Shown: piece by piece, positions 36,612-46,951 of the stretch
How the letters are laid out: each line of letters starts with the position of its first letter
Position numbering within the stretch: position 1 is the first letter of the stretch
Origin: Pseudomonas violetae
GTDB lineage: Bacteria > Pseudomonadota > Gammaproteobacteria > Pseudomonadales > Pseudomonadaceae
DNA: 64,000 nucleotides
Direction of reading: 5' to 3'
Assembly: GCF_023072615.1 (NCBI RefSeq)
Contig: NZ_JAKNRW010000006.1
Coordinates: forward strand, 124,001 to 188,000
Notes under the pieces: model-generated
What the model saw: only the letters and a program-made list of their open reading frames with translations
Databases searched by the model: none
Told to the model about the DNA's origin: nothing
Made by a program: the position numbers and the translations under genes

Positions 36612-38060
36612 TCATTGCCCGGCTTGAGCGGTACGCTGCCCAGCGCCAGGGAACACGTTGCGTTTGCAGATTTTCGCTTCGACCTTCTGCGGCGCGGCAC
36701 CTGCTTCAGGGCCCTGGACTTCGACGGCCAGCAGATTCTGCGAGGCCCAGTCTTCGTCCGTGCGCAACTCGAAGGCAAAACGCCCGTCGGTGTCGGATGT
36801 TTCCGGTTTGTCGATCTTGATGTCCTCGTGGCGACCGTTCATGTACCAGAGGGTTGCTTGCAGAGTTTTCACCGATGGATCGGCGAACCTGATGTCGACC
36901 TGGTGATTGCTGTTTTGCAGGTTCAGGTTCTTGCTGTTGACCATCAGTTCGTTCTTGCCCGGCTTGAGCGTGGTGCTGCCGGTCATCTGTGCTTCCTTGC
37001 CTTCACAACCGTTGTCCAGCAGCGCCATCATCTGGCGGTAGATGGTTTCCTGGTCGAGGCGATAGAGTGGCGAGAATTCCCAGATCAGGATCTTTGGTGG
37101 CTTGTTCTGGAAATCTTCGCTGCCCAAGTACTGCAGCATCGAACCTTCCAGGCCGCCGCCGGGGAACGCCACGTTGAGGATGTCGGCGCCGATGGCCTCT
37201 TGGAGGAAGCCGGCGAAGTTGTAGTTCTTGCCACTGTGACTGGTGCCGACCAGGGTGATCTCCGGGTTGCCGGAGTCGCTGAACAGATCGCCATCGGCGG
37301 CTTCGCCTTTGGGTTCCGTGGTGAATTGATCCATATACTGGACGGCGTAACTGGTGCCGCAGAGTTGACCGGCCATATTGTGTAATGTTCCGGTCTTGCC
37401 CATGCGCCCCGACTTGTGGGTCTCGAATTCACGCTTGGGAATGTCGGCGAAGCCCGGAATTTGCTTGACCTTCTCGGCCACGATCTTCGCTGTGCGTTGG
37501 GCGCCATACGGGGTCCAGTGTTGGTCGCCGCGGAAGTAAAAATCGTGGGAGGGCAGGGTGTCGGGCAGCGACTCGTTGGTCAGCGGCGACAGGTCTGGCA
37601 CTACGTAACCCATCTGCGCGAAACGGCCGAGCATGGTCTTGTAGTTCTTCAGCGCCTTGTCGAAATCGAACTGGGCTTTTTCCTGCGGGTTGAGCTTGTT
37701 GCGGTTCACCAGGCCACGGGTAGGCTGGTACACAACTACGAGTTCGACGCCTTTGCTCTTGAACGCATCGTGTAGTTGTTGCATGCGCTTGTAGCCGGAT
37801 GGCGTGGTGTCGAACTCGGTGCGCAAATCTTCCTGGGTACGGAACAGCCAGTCGCCCTGGGCCTGCACCAGCGTGGTGAAGTTCTGCTGATAACGCGTGG
37901 TGTAGTTCTTCGCGTCATGGGCTTCGGGGCACAGGTTGCAACAGGGTTCGGCAGTGAAATCCGGCGCGTTGAGCTCGTCGGCGCGCACTCCGTTGCTGGC
38001 GGCGAGAATGCCCAGGGTCAGGCCCGACAGGCTGAGTAATTTGATCAAGTGTGGGTGCAT
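36612..38060 (-). CDS. algX: Alginate acetyltransferase AlgX
   Basis: 482 residues with a signal peptide (ending near ...NGVRADEL, residue 28). SGNH hydrolase-like domain: Asp/His pair in [15 protein letters not shown] near 175 and nucleophile Ser in [13 protein letters not shown] near 270. A C-terminal carbohydrate-binding module follows ([36 protein letters not shown]). It acetylates polymannuronate directly and helps hold the periplasmic export complex together through AlgK. It starts 10 bases after algG. Confidence 0.95.
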   Translation of the reverse strand: MHPHLIKLLSLSGLTLGILAASNGVRADELNAPDFTAEPCCNLCPEAHDAKNYTTRYQQNFTTLVQAQGDWLFRTQEDLRTEFDTTPSGYKRMQQLHDAFKSKGVELVVVYQPTRGLVNRNKLNPQEKAQFDFDKALKNYKTMLGRFAQMGYVVPDLSPLTNESLPDTLPSHDFYFRGDQHWTPYGAQRTAKIVAEKVKQIPGFADIPKREFETHKSGRMGKTGTLHNMAGQLCGTSYAVQYMDQFTTEPKGEAADGDLFSDSGNPEITLVGTSHSGKNYNFAGFLQEAIGADILNVAFPGGGLEGSMLQYLGSEDFQNKPPKILIWEFSPLYRLDQETIYRQMMALLDNGCEGKEAQMTGSTTLKPGKNELMVNSKNLNLQNSNHQVDIRFADPSVKTLQATLWYMNGRHEDIKIDKPETSDTDGRFAFELRTDEDWASQNLLAVEVQGPEAGAAPQKVEAKICKRNVFPGAGQRTAQAGQ

Positions 38061-38070
38061 AAAATTATCC

Positions 38071-39645
38071 TCAGTCCTGCAGTTCGGTCTGGCGTTCGAC
38101 AGGGTCGATCAGCACGGCTTTCTGCTGGCGTACCAGCAGGTCGAGAATTTCATCCTGACGCTCGCCAAGAATCCCGTTGAAGCTGATGCCGCTGGATTTG
38201 GTCGGGGCAAGCATCGACACGCGATACAGCTCGACGCTCAATGGCGAGTCGATGGACAGCGGGCCGCTGCCGTTGCCGGCCAGTTCGCCGCCAACGATAA
38301 TCAGCGAGACCTGGGCGTCGAATGGGTCCAGCTTGATATCGCGGTCCGTATCGGTCAGGTCTTTGATGTGGCCGTAGACGCCGGTCAGGCCGTTGGCCAT
38401 GGCCAGGTTTTCGTAGAGACGGATGTTCACGCTGTTACGAATGCGAATGCCGTGGCGACGGTTGCTGATCACCTTGTTGCCATACAGCAGGTTGTCGGCA
38501 CTCTCGTAGAGGGTGATGCCGTCAGTGTGGTTCTTGTAGATCTCGTTGTAGGCGATGATGTTGTTGACACTGTTACGGTCAATCACCAGGCCCGACAACT
38601 TGTTGTCGTAGCTGCGGTTGTTGAAAATGAAGCTGTCGTTGACCTCACGGGAGATGATGATTCCGTGCTTCTTCTTGGTCCCGAACACGGTGTTGTCGGC
38701 AATGATCAGGCCGTGGGACCGGTCATGCGGGTCAATGCCGTAGACGATGTTGTCTTTGTAAGTGTTGCCCTTGACCACGAAGTCCCGGGTTTCATAGCAG
38801 TAAAAGCCGTACCACATGTCCGAGAACTCGGAGCCGACGATCCAGCCGGTCGGTTCAGGGCGCTTGAGCACCTTGGCCATGTTCGGCGTGTATTGGGAAA
38901 CACTCACGCCGTAGGACTTACTGTTGGCGTAGCCGAAGCTGGCAATCTTGCTGTTGGCGATGTAGGTCTCGGTGCCGCCCCAGGACAGCATGAACGGACG
39001 GAATTCCTTGGGCGACTTGAAGGTCGCCGGGCCATTGTCCTTCTCGCGCCAGCCAGTGATTTTGGTATCACGCACGAACAGTTGGCCGTCGTTGACCAGG
39101 AACGAGCCGGCCTCCTGGGACAGGCGCAGTTCCTGGGTCTGCTGGTCGATTTCGAGGATGCCTTTTTCACCGACCACGATCGGCAACTTCGCCAGGTAAA
39201 CCCCCGGCGAGGTTTCGCTGAAGTACTGCTTGGGCAGCTTCTTCGTCAGGTCCTTGAGGTTCATGTAGCCGTCGTCGATGAAAATCGCCTGGGGGATGCC
39301 GTGCTGGCGCACCACCCATTCGGCCATCTTGTTATCGCCGCCGATGAAGTCCTTCAGGGCGTTTTCCTGCATCATCCGACGCACGCTGACTTTACCGGCC
39401 TTGGTGCGGACGATCTTGGCGGCAATGGCTTCGGCGGTGTAGCCGGAGGTGTCTGGCAACTTGGGTTTTTCCAGCTCCAGCGGCGCGGTTGGCGCGCTGG
39501 TGACGGTGTAGGTCTTGGCCTGTTGCAGTTCCTTGCCCATGGTCACCGGCTTGGTCACCGGCTCCGCGTTGGCGAAGGCGGCCGCACTTGCCAGCAGCAT
39601 CGCGCCAGCCAGCAAGGTGATGGAACCTCGCTTCGGATTGTTCAT
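38071..39645 (-). CDS. algG: Mannuronan C5-epimerase AlgG
   Basis: 524 residues from ATG 39645 (MNNPKRGSITLLAG); the in-frame extension to 39672 is not needed. Signal peptide ends near residue 27 (FANAEP). The right-handed beta-helix is visible as repeated IxxNxx units from residue 250 on (SFIFNNRSYDNKLSGLVIDR, NIIAYNEIYKNHTDGITLYE). The catalytic motif DPHDR is at VYGIDPHDRSHGLII near residue 315. It converts some mannuronate to guluronate in the periplasm. Confidence 0.96.
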   Translation of the reverse strand: MNNPKRGSITLLAGAMLLASAAAFANAEPVTKPVTMGKELQQAKTYTVTSAPTAPLELEKPKLPDTSGYTAEAIAAKIVRTKAGKVSVRRMMQENALKDFIGGDNKMAEWVVRQHGIPQAIFIDDGYMNLKDLTKKLPKQYFSETSPGVYLAKLPIVVGEKGILEIDQQTQELRLSQEAGSFLVNDGQLFVRDTKITGWREKDNGPATFKSPKEFRPFMLSWGGTETYIANSKIASFGYANSKSYGVSVSQYTPNMAKVLKRPEPTGWIVGSEFSDMWYGFYCYETRDFVVKGNTYKDNIVYGIDPHDRSHGLIIADNTVFGTKKKHGIIISREVNDSFIFNNRSYDNKLSGLVIDRNSVNNIIAYNEIYKNHTDGITLYESADNLLYGNKVISNRRHGIRIRNSVNIRLYENLAMANGLTGVYGHIKDLTDTDRDIKLDPFDAQVSLIIVGGELAGNGSGPLSIDSPLSVELYRVSMLAPTKSSGISFNGILGERQDEILDLLVRQQKAVLIDPVERQTELQD

Positions 39646-39671
39646 GTCGGGCACTCCCTTCGCAGTGGGCA

Positions 39672-41159
39672 TCAGAAACGCCAGATCACGTCGATGAACG
39701 CGCGGTGCATGTACGAGTCGACATCCTTGCCGTAGGCATCGCCCGGCTTGAACACGCCGCCACGAAAGCGCACGAGCGCCGAAGGCTCATCGATGGACTG
39801 GCTCAGGGACGCTGGCAGCAAGCCTTGCTTGAAGTACTTGGTGACCACCAGGTCCATCTCCTGCCCCAGGTCCTTGTTGCCATCTTCCAGTGGCAGGGAC
39901 GTGCTGGAGAGCACAGCGCCGGTGACGTCGTCGGTATCGTTCTGCACGGCATTGATGCCATTGCTGCCGACCGGCTTGTTGCCGTCGACGCGCCAGAACT
40001 TGTGGTAGATCAGGCTGGCGTCATATTCGTCGTTGAGCATCCAGGAACCGAACAATGTGGCGGTCTGCATGTTATTCATTTCGCCGCGGAACGCTTCGCC
40101 GAAACGGTGCACGCGCGAGCGGGTACCGGTGTAGTTCGAGCGGTTGCTTTCCAGGCCGTTCTGTTCGTAATCGGCGCTGGCACGGGCATAGGCGGCACCA
40201 ACTTGCCATTGCTGATCGAGGCGCAGGCGCACACCGATATCGGTGGCCCAGCCGTTGAGGTCTTCACCGCGCTTGGCTTCGGCGGGACGGGTGCCATCGG
40301 CATTCAGCGCGTTCACGGTGTCGGTGTCGCCGCTCATGCCGGTGATGCTGCCCCAGTAATTGAGGGTGTTGGTGTTTCGATAGTTGTAGGCGTCGCTGTC
40401 GGCGGTGAGACCCAGCCAGCTGATATCGCCGTTCTGGTTCTTGTCCAGTGAATCGCCCGCTACACCCGGTTCCGGGTAGTCGAGCTTGCCATCGTCGTGT
40501 GTGTGGTGGCCGCGAATGCCGATCCAGTTACCCGGTGTCCACTGATAGGCTGCATCGGCATAGGCATGCAGGCGATCCTTGTCCTTGGGCGCGAGCTCCT
40601 TGAGGTCGGTGCGGTATTCGCTGAAGCGTTCGGCCACGCCGACGTTGGCGCGCAGCAGGGTGGTATCGAAGGTCCAGTTCAGCGCTTCGATGTTGGTGTC
40701 GCGCCATTGGCCGTCGTCATTGCGCAGGCGCTGGCGACCCAGCTTCAACTGCTCGCCCGGGTAAGGCGTGAGGCCGCTGTAGCCGACCCAGAACTCACGC
40801 ATGGCCAGGTAGTTTTTCTTGGTCTTGCGATCACCGTTGTCGGTGGTCTGGGTGCCGTCGTTGTCGGACTGCTGCAGTGTGTCGGTTTCGATGATGTCGG
40901 TGGACGTCACCGCCTGACCCATGGCGTAGGCGCTCCACGCGCCGCTTTCGCCATAAATCCATGGACGCAGGTCCAGGCCCACGCCGTTGACATCGCCGCC
41001 ACTGGCGGTACCCAGGTCACGGTCGTCTTCGGATTGGCCGGTGATTTTCACGTCCAGGCCGTAGTTCTGGGTCTCAGTCAGTGCCGCCAGGGTCGGGCAC
41101 GACCACAGCAAGGCGAACGTCAGGCCAATGCCGGCCTGCACAAAGGGATTCAACTTCAT
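39672..41159 (-). CDS. algE: Alginate outer-membrane exporter AlgE
   Basis: 495 residues; signal peptide ends near residue 25 (SCPTLAAL). Amphipathic beta-strands run through the sequence ([46 protein letters not shown]) and the protein ends in VIWRF, the terminal phenylalanine expected for a BAM-inserted barrel. It forms the 18-strand, anion-selective pore for alginate. The start overlaps the algK stop by 4 bases, which couples it to its lipoprotein partner. Confidence 0.95.
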   Translation of the reverse strand: MKLNPFVQAGIGLTFALLWSCPTLAALTETQNYGLDVKITGQSEDDRDLGTASGGDVNGVGLDLRPWIYGESGAWSAYAMGQAVTSTDIIETDTLQQSDNDGTQTTDNGDRKTKKNYLAMREFWVGYSGLTPYPGEQLKLGRQRLRNDDGQWRDTNIEALNWTFDTTLLRANVGVAERFSEYRTDLKELAPKDKDRLHAYADAAYQWTPGNWIGIRGHHTHDDGKLDYPEPGVAGDSLDKNQNGDISWLGLTADSDAYNYRNTNTLNYWGSITGMSGDTDTVNALNADGTRPAEAKRGEDLNGWATDIGVRLRLDQQWQVGAAYARASADYEQNGLESNRSNYTGTRSRVHRFGEAFRGEMNNMQTATLFGSWMLNDEYDASLIYHKFWRVDGNKPVGSNGINAVQNDTDDVTGAVLSSTSLPLEDGNKDLGQEMDLVVTKYFKQGLLPASLSQSIDEPSALVRFRGGVFKPGDAYGKDVDSYMHRAFIDVIWRF

Positions 41160-42673
41160 AGGGATTCCTCGCCGTCTTCTTCTTGCAGGGCGTGCAGTTG
41201 CAGCGTGTTCTGGCTCAAGGCACCACGAACGGCCTGTTCTTGTTTCAACAAGCGTTGGGCCTCGGCGAGCTGGGCAGGCGGCAGTTGAGCTTCGAGTGTT
41301 TGCGCAAGCTCGGTGGCTTGCGGGGTGTTTTGAACCTTCGCCAGTTGGCTGAAAACGTACGCATTGAGCGGGTTGGGCTTGGTGCCCTTGCCTTGAGAGA
41401 ACAGCTGGGCGATGGCGAAGTCGGCGCTGTTCTGGCCATTGCGTGCAGCGGTCAGCAGGTGATCCAGGGCTTTTTGCGAATAGACTTTGCCCAGGTAGCC
41501 ACGGCGATAGATCTGGCCGAGGTAGTAATCGGCGGCCACTTCGCGGCCGACGGCTTTCTGGAAGTGTTCTTCGGCCGCCTTCGCGTCGGGCGGGACCATC
41601 TTGCCTTCGTAGTAGAGCTTGCCCAGCAACAGTTCGGCGCGCGGTTGATCGGCAGCGCGGCCGTTGTCCAGGTACTTCATCATCGTGTCGACGTCACCCA
41701 GTTCCGGGAAGTCGTAGAGCAATTGCGCCAGGCTGACCCACGATGCGGGGTAGGCGGGGGCGATGCCTTCGAGCAGCGACTGGGCAGTTTTCTCGTCGGT
41801 GGTACCCAGGCTCGCATCGCCGAGTACGCGGGCGACGCTGTCCACTCGCTGAGCGGAAACCGTGCCGCGCGCATGGGCGGCTTGCATTTGCTTGATCAGC
41901 CCGGCTTGTTGCTCGGGCTTGGCCTGTTTCTGATAGACCGTCGCCAGCTCGACGTAGCAGACGTCGGTGGTATTCAACGCGGCTTTGCAGAGGGTCTCGA
42001 CTTCGTCCAGATGCTGGTCGTAAGTGCCTTGGGTGCGATACAGCAGCACTTGGGCCAGGCCGGCTTCGGGCTTGCCTTCGGCGCGCCATTGGCTGATCTG
42101 CTGTTGCGCGTTGACGTTCGGGAAACTGTGGGGGTATTGCAGATACAGCATGGCCAGCGCAATCAGGGTATTGCCTTGACCATTGGCCGAGGCTTTTTTC
42201 AGCAGGCCTTCGGCTTCGTGCTGTTCGGCTTCGGTGGAACCAGGCTTGGCCACCAGCAGGCGACCCAGGCGTGCCTGGGCCCGCGGCGAGACATCGGCGG
42301 CCGCGCGGTAAGTCGCTTCGGCCTGCCTGATCTGCGCCGGGTCACGGCTGTCGACCTGGATATCGGCGAGGCCTACCTCGGCTTCGCTGTAGCCGAGGTC
42401 AGCCAGTTGCTTGTAGTTCTGCTGGGCCAGCGCGGTGTCGCCGCGCTTGAGGGCTTCGTTGGCCAGGCGCTGGTCGGGCAGGCCGGCGCAGCCGGCCAGG
42501 CTGACTGCCAGGGCCAAAGCACACACCGTACCTATGTGGGAGCCAGCCTGCTGGCGATTCAAGCGGCTCGGTACATCAGACAAACTGCGGTGGTCGAGCG
42601 CGACCCCGGCCCATCGCGAGCAGGCTCGCTCCCACAGGGACTGCGGCGTATTCGAGATTTTTGTGATGGTCAC
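41156..42673 (-). CDS. algK: Alginate export TPR lipoprotein AlgK, with unusual N-terminal leader
   Basis: The mature protein is typical: lipobox VSLAGC, then Sel1/TPR-like helical repeats ([55 protein letters not shown]). It is the outer-membrane lipoprotein that localises AlgE and binds AlgX. The 5' end is odd. The best ribosome binding site (GGAGG) serves a GTG at 42673, giving 505 residues, longer than the roughly 475 of P. aeruginosa AlgK. The lipobox Cys would be residue 62, preceded by residues encoded by a REP pair at 42535-42636. A TTG at 42562 would give a normal 25-residue signal sequence ([20 protein letters not shown]) but lacks a clear binding site. Confidence 0.93.
   Translation of the reverse strand: MTITKISNTPQSLWERACSRWAGVALDHRSLSDVPSRLNRQQAGSHIGTVCALALAVSLAGCAGLPDQRLANEALKRGDTALAQQNYKQLADLGYSEAEVGLADIQVDSRDPAQIRQAEATYRAAADVSPRAQARLGRLLVAKPGSTEAEQHEAEGLLKKASANGQGNTLIALAMLYLQYPHSFPNVNAQQQISQWRAEGKPEAGLAQVLLYRTQGTYDQHLDEVETLCKAALNTTDVCYVELATVYQKQAKPEQQAGLIKQMQAAHARGTVSAQRVDSVARVLGDASLGTTDEKTAQSLLEGIAPAYPASWVSLAQLLYDFPELGDVDTMMKYLDNGRAADQPRAELLLGKLYYEGKMVPPDAKAAEEHFQKAVGREVAADYYLGQIYRRGYLGKVYSQKALDHLLTAARNGQNSADFAIAQLFSQGKGTKPNPLNAYVFSQLAKVQNTPQATELAQTLEAQLPPAQLAEAQRLLKQEQAVRGALSQNTLQLHALQEEDGEESL
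42535..42636. repeat. REP pair inside the 5' coding end of algK
   Basis: Inverted palindromic units at 42535-42559 (TGTGGGAGCCAGCCTGCTGG...) and 42611-42636 (GCGAGCAGGCTCGCTCCCACA). The first is identical over at least 24 bases to the unit at 54122, and the second to that at 13053, so both are true REP copies. Read on the minus strand they encode LWERACSRW and NRQQAGSH in the algK frame without a stop or frameshift. Confidence 0.88.
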
Positions 42674-42688
42674 GGGCATGTCCTCCGG

Positions 42689-43858
42689 TTACAGACCAGC
42701 AGCCATGGCTTTGTCGATCAGCCAGTTCAGGTTCGGGCCACGGTCGCTGTTCACTTCAACCGGGCGACCGGCGAACTTGCTGTCCAGCGGCTCGTCCGGC
42801 TGAATCAGGACGCGAATGTCGGACGACAGGTCAGCACTTTTCAGGCTGGTGCTGCTGACGATCTTGCCGGTGCGAGTCTTGTCTTCGCCGGAGATCTGGA
42901 AGCTGACCTGGGCACCTGGACGCACGTCGCTGAACTGGCGATAGGAGAAACGCGCTTCGACGTTGGCTTCGCTGTCACGCGGTACCAGCTGGAAGATCAC
43001 GTCGCCCTTGCTGGCGTATTGGCCGTCGGCAACCAGTTGCTGCGACACGGTGCAATCGCACGGCGAGGTCAGGGTGCCAGTCATTTGCTTGCCGAATAGT
43101 TCTTCAACCTTGGCCGGTTGCAGCTGGTCTTCATCCAGATGGCCCTTGAGCACATCGAGCATGCTGGTGCTGAAAGTCGCCAGCGGGGCGCCTTTGGCGG
43201 CGATGCCGTCGGCCTTGATCAGGCTCTGCACGGTGCCGTCGCGGGGCATGGTGATGTTCATGCCCGGCACGCTGACCAGGCCAGCCTGGGCGTGGCTGAC
43301 GAAGTACATGCCGTACACCGACTTGAAGATGAAACCGAACGCTGTCAGGCCGACGAGAAAAATTGCCAGGCTGAAGGTCACCGCACGCAAACGCCCGAAC
43401 GGGGTCATTCCGTGGCCGCCGTCCTTCATTTTGCGTGCCTTGGTAAAGTTGTCGCGCTGCAGGGTCGCCAGCACTTCACCCATGCTGACGATGTCGCCGG
43501 CCAGGTGGGACGTGATCAGGTGGCGCAGGGTCGAGATGTCTTGCGATTCCAGATTCTGGAACTGGCAGCCGGCGCGACCGGTCTGGCGATCGAACGAGCG
43601 CACTTGCAGCTCCACGTCCATGGCCAGGCCGAGGTTATCGATCACAAACTGCAGGCGAGCCTTGTGCACATCGCCGATCTTCAGCGGCAGTTGGCCGGCG
43701 TTGAAGGCCAGGCCGCCGGCGGAAAGGTCGATGACCCGGGCTTCAACCGGAGTCCGGTCGGGACCGAAGAAACGCAGCTTGGCCGGAATTTTCACGCGGG
43801 CGTGTTGGCGCTGGGCTTCTGATTCATGCACTACGTTGGCGTTGACGGCGGTATTCAT
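42689..43858 (-). CDS. alg44: Alginate polymerisation c-di-GMP receptor Alg44
   Basis: 389 residues. The N-terminal PilZ domain shows the c-di-GMP-binding residues: QRQHARVKIPAKLRFF (two arginines near residues 17-21) and VIDLSAGGLAFN (D and S). A single membrane helix lies at about 160-180 (FSLAIFLVGLTAFGFIFKSV), followed by a periplasmic HlyD/lipoyl-like region (GDVIFQLVPRDSEANVEARFSY). It activates Alg8 when c-di-GMP is bound. It lies 15 bases upstream of algK and 36 bases after alg8. Confidence 0.97.
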   Translation of the reverse strand: MNTAVNANVVHESEAQRQHARVKIPAKLRFFGPDRTPVEARVIDLSAGGLAFNAGQLPLKIGDVHKARLQFVIDNLGLAMDVELQVRSFDRQTGRAGCQFQNLESQDISTLRHLITSHLAGDIVSMGEVLATLQRDNFTKARKMKDGGHGMTPFGRLRAVTFSLAIFLVGLTAFGFIFKSVYGMYFVSHAQAGLVSVPGMNITMPRDGTVQSLIKADGIAAKGAPLATFSTSMLDVLKGHLDEDQLQPAKVEELFGKQMTGTLTSPCDCTVSQQLVADGQYASKGDVIFQLVPRDSEANVEARFSYRQFSDVRPGAQVSFQISGEDKTRTGKIVSSTSLKSADLSSDIRVLIQPDEPLDSKFAGRPVEVNSDRGPNLNWLIDKAMAAGL

Positions 43859-43894
43859 ATAGGCGATTTCCTGGTTAATTCAATAAGGGGGCGG

Positions 43895-45376
43895 TCAGAC
43901 CATCATCAGCAGCACGGCGACAAAAATGCTGCCGGCGGAGAAGGTCATGGTCCGAGACGACCAGGTGTTGAACCAACGTTGAAAGCTGGCGAGATCACGG
44001 GTCAGTTTGGTGTCCTGGCGAGTCCAGGATTGTTGGTCGAGGCGGAAGAACACGTAGATCTTCACCAGCGCGCCGACGATCTGGTTGTAATAGAGGATCA
44101 CCGGGTAGGCCGGGCCGATCTTGTGACCCGAGCAGGACAGCAGCAGGGTGAGGATCAGGCGGGTGATGCCGATCCACAGCAGGTAGACCAGGATGAACGC
44201 GGTGCCGTACTTGAAGCTGGCGATGATTGCCACGGTCAACCCCAGCAGCGAGGTCCACATCGATACGCGTTGATCGAACAGCACCACCGAAGTGAACAGG
44301 CCGAGGCGTTTCATCCCCAGGCCGAGTGCGCGAGCGTTCTGGCGCAGGTTATTGCCGTACCAGCGGAACATCAGTTTGCGGCTGGCCTTGATGAAGCTCT
44401 TTTCCGGAGGGTGCTCCACGGTGTGGATGGCCGCGTCCGGTACGTAAAACGTGTCGTAGCCCAAGCGCATCAGGCTGAACCAGCTCGACTTGTCGTCACC
44501 GGTGAGGAACTTGAAGCGGCCCAGGCGCCAGTGCTGCAGCGAGTCGCTTTCCACATCGGCGATGAAGTCCGGGTCGGTGACCACTGTGGCGCGGAACACC
44601 GACATACGGCCGGTCATGGTCAGTACGCGCTTGGACAGGGCCATCGAGCACATGTTGATGTGGCGCTGGGCGAAACGCAGTTTGTGCCACTCGCTCATGA
44701 TGTAGCCGCCGCGCACTTCGCAGAACTCGTTGGTGGTGAGGCCGCCGACATTGCTGAACAGCTGGAACCACGGCACGGTCTTGAGGACCACGCCCTCGGC
44801 GAGTACGGTGTCGCCATCGACCACGGCGACAACCGCCCTGTCGTCCGGCATGTGCCGGGAGATGGCGCGGAAACCGTAGGCCAGACCGTCACGTTTGCCG
44901 GTTCCGGGAATGCGTACGAAGTCGAGCTTGACCCGCTCTGGCGGGTTCATCCGCGACCAGAGGCTTTTCACCAGCAGCTCATCGGACATTTCCACGATGG
45001 AACACACCACGGTGGTCGGCAGGCCGCAGTCGATGGCTTCGCGAATCACCGAGCTGTAGACCTGGGCGGTAGTCAGCGCGTCGATACGGAAGCTGGTGAC
45101 CATCAGGAATACGTGGGAAGGGTCCGCCGCCTTGCCCAGCTTGCGCACTTTACGGCGCAGGTGCGGGTAGACCACGTACAGAAACAGCATGCCGCGCAGG
45201 AAGTGCGTGGCACCCATCGAGTAGCGCCAGATGCCGACGATACCAATCAGGAATATGAAGTCCTTCGACTCGGAGTCGAACGTGGACACAGGCAACGCCA
45301 TGGCGATGCCCATCAAAATAGTGAGGTAAAACAGCCAACCGGCGGCCTGAAGTAGGCCGTGCTTTAGCCTGTGCAT
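43895..45376 (-). CDS. alg8: Alginate glycosyltransferase Alg8
   Basis: 493 residues from ATG 45376 ([14 protein letters not shown]); an ATG three codons upstream at 45385 is also possible. Inner-membrane GT2 synthase: membrane segments at about 10-30 and 40-70, cytosolic catalytic domain with AVVDGDTVL (near residue 200), [10 protein letters not shown] (near 320) and [10 protein letters not shown] (near 360), and more membrane segments at the C-terminus. It polymerises GDP-mannuronate and is activated by Alg44. A 258-bp gap with a palindromic repeat follows algD. Confidence 0.96.
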   Translation of the reverse strand: MHRLKHGLLQAAGWLFYLTILMGIAMALPVSTFDSESKDFIFLIGIVGIWRYSMGATHFLRGMLFLYVVYPHLRRKVRKLGKAADPSHVFLMVTSFRIDALTTAQVYSSVIREAIDCGLPTTVVCSIVEMSDELLVKSLWSRMNPPERVKLDFVRIPGTGKRDGLAYGFRAISRHMPDDRAVVAVVDGDTVLAEGVVLKTVPWFQLFSNVGGLTTNEFCEVRGGYIMSEWHKLRFAQRHINMCSMALSKRVLTMTGRMSVFRATVVTDPDFIADVESDSLQHWRLGRFKFLTGDDKSSWFSLMRLGYDTFYVPDAAIHTVEHPPEKSFIKASRKLMFRWYGNNLRQNARALGLGMKRLGLFTSVVLFDQRVSMWTSLLGLTVAIIASFKYGTAFILVYLLWIGITRLILTLLLSCSGHKIGPAYPVILYYNQIVGALVKIYVFFRLDQQSWTRQDTKLTRDLASFQRWFNTWSSRTMTFSAGSIFVAVLLMMV

Positions 45377-45482
45377 AATCTGCATCCGTCTCTATCTCGG
45401 GCGAGCCTGTGGGGTGGCCCGATGGGGTTAAGGCAGGCCTTTGAAAACTGACGACACCCGCTCTGGATGACGCCAGAATTCC

Positions 45483-45580
45483 TGTAGGAGCTGGCGAAGC
45501 CTGCGATCTTTTGATCTTTCGCATGGGGTTCAACTGACCCCGAAAAGACCGCAGCCTCGTTTCTCTCGACAGCTCCTACA
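45483..45580. repeat. Family-B palindromic repeat between algD and alg8
   Basis: Imperfect inverted repeat: GTAGGAGCTGGCGAAGCCTG... at 45483-45512 and the complementary ...CAGCCTCG... CAGCTCCTACA ending at 45580, with CTTTTGATC-type sequence in between. It belongs to the same family as the repeats at 20640 and 48628, here inside the alginate operon. Confidence 0.75.
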
Positions 45581-45634
45581 TCGTGTTCACACAGTTGCAG
45601 TGCGTCGCCGCGCAGTTACAGCGCGGCTCCTGTG

Positions 45635-46951
45635 TTACCAGCAGATGCCTTCGGTGCGATCTTTGACGCTTGTGGCCTGGGACATGAAGCCAACCAGGTC
45701 GACCACTTGCTTGCCGTGCGGAGCGTTCTGCGCCAGGGCGCGGAATTTCTCGTCACGGTTGCCGAGGATGATCACGTCGGAGTTGTTGATCACGTCGTCG
45801 AAGTCGGAGTTGAGCAAGGACGAGACGTGAGGGATCTTCGACTCGATGTAGTCCTTGTTCGCACCGTGGACACGGGCGTACTCGACGTTGCTGTCGTAGA
45901 TGCTCAGGTCGTAACCCTTGCCGATCAGCATTTCGGCCAGGTCCACCAGCGGGCTTTCGCGCAGGTCATCGGTGCCGGCCTTGAAGCTCAGGCCCAGCAA
46001 GGCGACTTTGCGTTTGTCGTGGCTGGACACGATGTCGAATGCGTTCTGCACCTGCGATACGTTGCTGCGCATCAGCGAGTTCAGCAGCGGCGCTTCGACG
46101 TCCAGGGAACCAGCACGGAAGGTCAGGGCGCGCACGTCTTTGGGCAGGCAGGAACCGCCGAACGCGAAGCCAGGGCGCATGTAGTACTGGGATAGGTTCA
46201 GCGTTTTGTCCTGGCAGACCACTTCCATCACTTCACGACCATCAACACCGACGGCCTTGGCGATGTTGCCGATCTCGTTGGCGAAGGTCACCTTGGTGGC
46301 GTGCCATACGTTGCAGGTGTACTTGATCATCTCGGCAACGGCGATGTCCTTGCGGATGATCGGCGCGTCGAGTTCTTCGTACAGCGATTGCAGGACATCG
46401 CCCGAGGCTTTATCGAACTCGCCGATGACCGTCATCGGGGGCAGGTCGTAGTCGGCGATCGCGGTGCTTTCACGCAGGAACTCAGGGTTCACTGCAACGC
46501 CGAAGTCGACACCGGCTTTCTTGCCGGAGCAGTCCTCGAGGATCGGGATAACTACGTTTGCGACGGTGCCCGGCAGCACGGTGCTGCGAACCACGATGGT
46601 GTGGCGGGTGGTCTTGTCACGCAGGACAAAACCGATCTCGCGGCACACTGCCTCGATGTAGTTCAGTTCCAGGTCGCCGTTTTTCTTGCTTGGCGTACCG
46701 ACGCAGATCATCGAAAGGTCGGTGTCGCGAATCGCTTCGGCGAAGTTGGTCGTACCACGCAGTTTGCCGGTATCGATGCCCTTGCGCAGAAGTTCGGCCA
46801 GACCCGGTTCAACGATCGGCGATTTACCGGCGTTGATCATATCGATCTTGTCTTTAGCAACGTCGACGCCAACCACGTCATGGCCCCGTGCAGACAGGCA
46901 ACCGGCACAGACAGCGCCCACGTAACCCAAACCAAATATGCTGATGCGCAT
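45635..46951 (-). CDS. algD: GDP-mannose 6-dehydrogenase AlgD
   Basis: 438 residues, with the NAD-binding start MRISIFGLGYVGAVCAGCLS and active-site Cys in FGGSCLPKDVRAL near 268. It also has the NPEFLRESTAIADYD and KYTCNVWHATKVTFANEIGN segments of the UDP/GDP-sugar dehydrogenase family. It makes GDP-mannuronic acid, the committed step of alginate synthesis. First gene of the operon; its long upstream region should carry AlgU-dependent control. The LSQYYMRPGFAFGGSCLPKD stretch is fully intact, so no inactivating change is seen. Confidence 0.97.
   Translation of the reverse strand: MRISIFGLGYVGAVCAGCLSARGHDVVGVDVAKDKIDMINAGKSPIVEPGLAELLRKGIDTGKLRGTTNFAEAIRDTDLSMICVGTPSKKNGDLELNYIEAVCREIGFVLRDKTTRHTIVVRSTVLPGTVANVVIPILEDCSGKKAGVDFGVAVNPEFLRESTAIADYDLPPMTVIGEFDKASGDVLQSLYEELDAPIIRKDIAVAEMIKYTCNVWHATKVTFANEIGNIAKAVGVDGREVMEVVCQDKTLNLSQYYMRPGFAFGGSCLPKDVRALTFRAGSLDVEAPLLNSLMRSNVSQVQNAFDIVSSHDKRKVALLGLSFKAGTDDLRESPLVDLAEMLIGKGYDLSIYDSNVEYARVHGANKDYIESKIPHVSSLLNSDFDDVINNSDVIILGNRDEKFRALAQNAPHGKQVVDLVGFMSQATSVKDRTEGICW

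Noticed and set aside
37936..39735. 599-residue open frame antisense to algG and algX
   Set aside because: High G+C coding DNA gives long open antisense frames; this lies exactly over intact, conserved alg genes and has no ribosome binding site or family motif.
42500..42679. Frameshift or pseudogene in algK
   Set aside because: The frame is open from the upstream start through the repeat to the lipobox and the full TPR part, so nothing is broken.
41183..43099. 638-residue open frame antisense to algK and alg44
   Set aside because: Shadow of two well-supported genes; also reads through the REP units in algK, and no family resemblance is seen.
43826..45355. 509-residue open frame antisense to alg8
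   Set aside because: Fully explained by alg8 on the other strand; low-complexity, histidine- and glutamine-rich product typical of a shadow frame.
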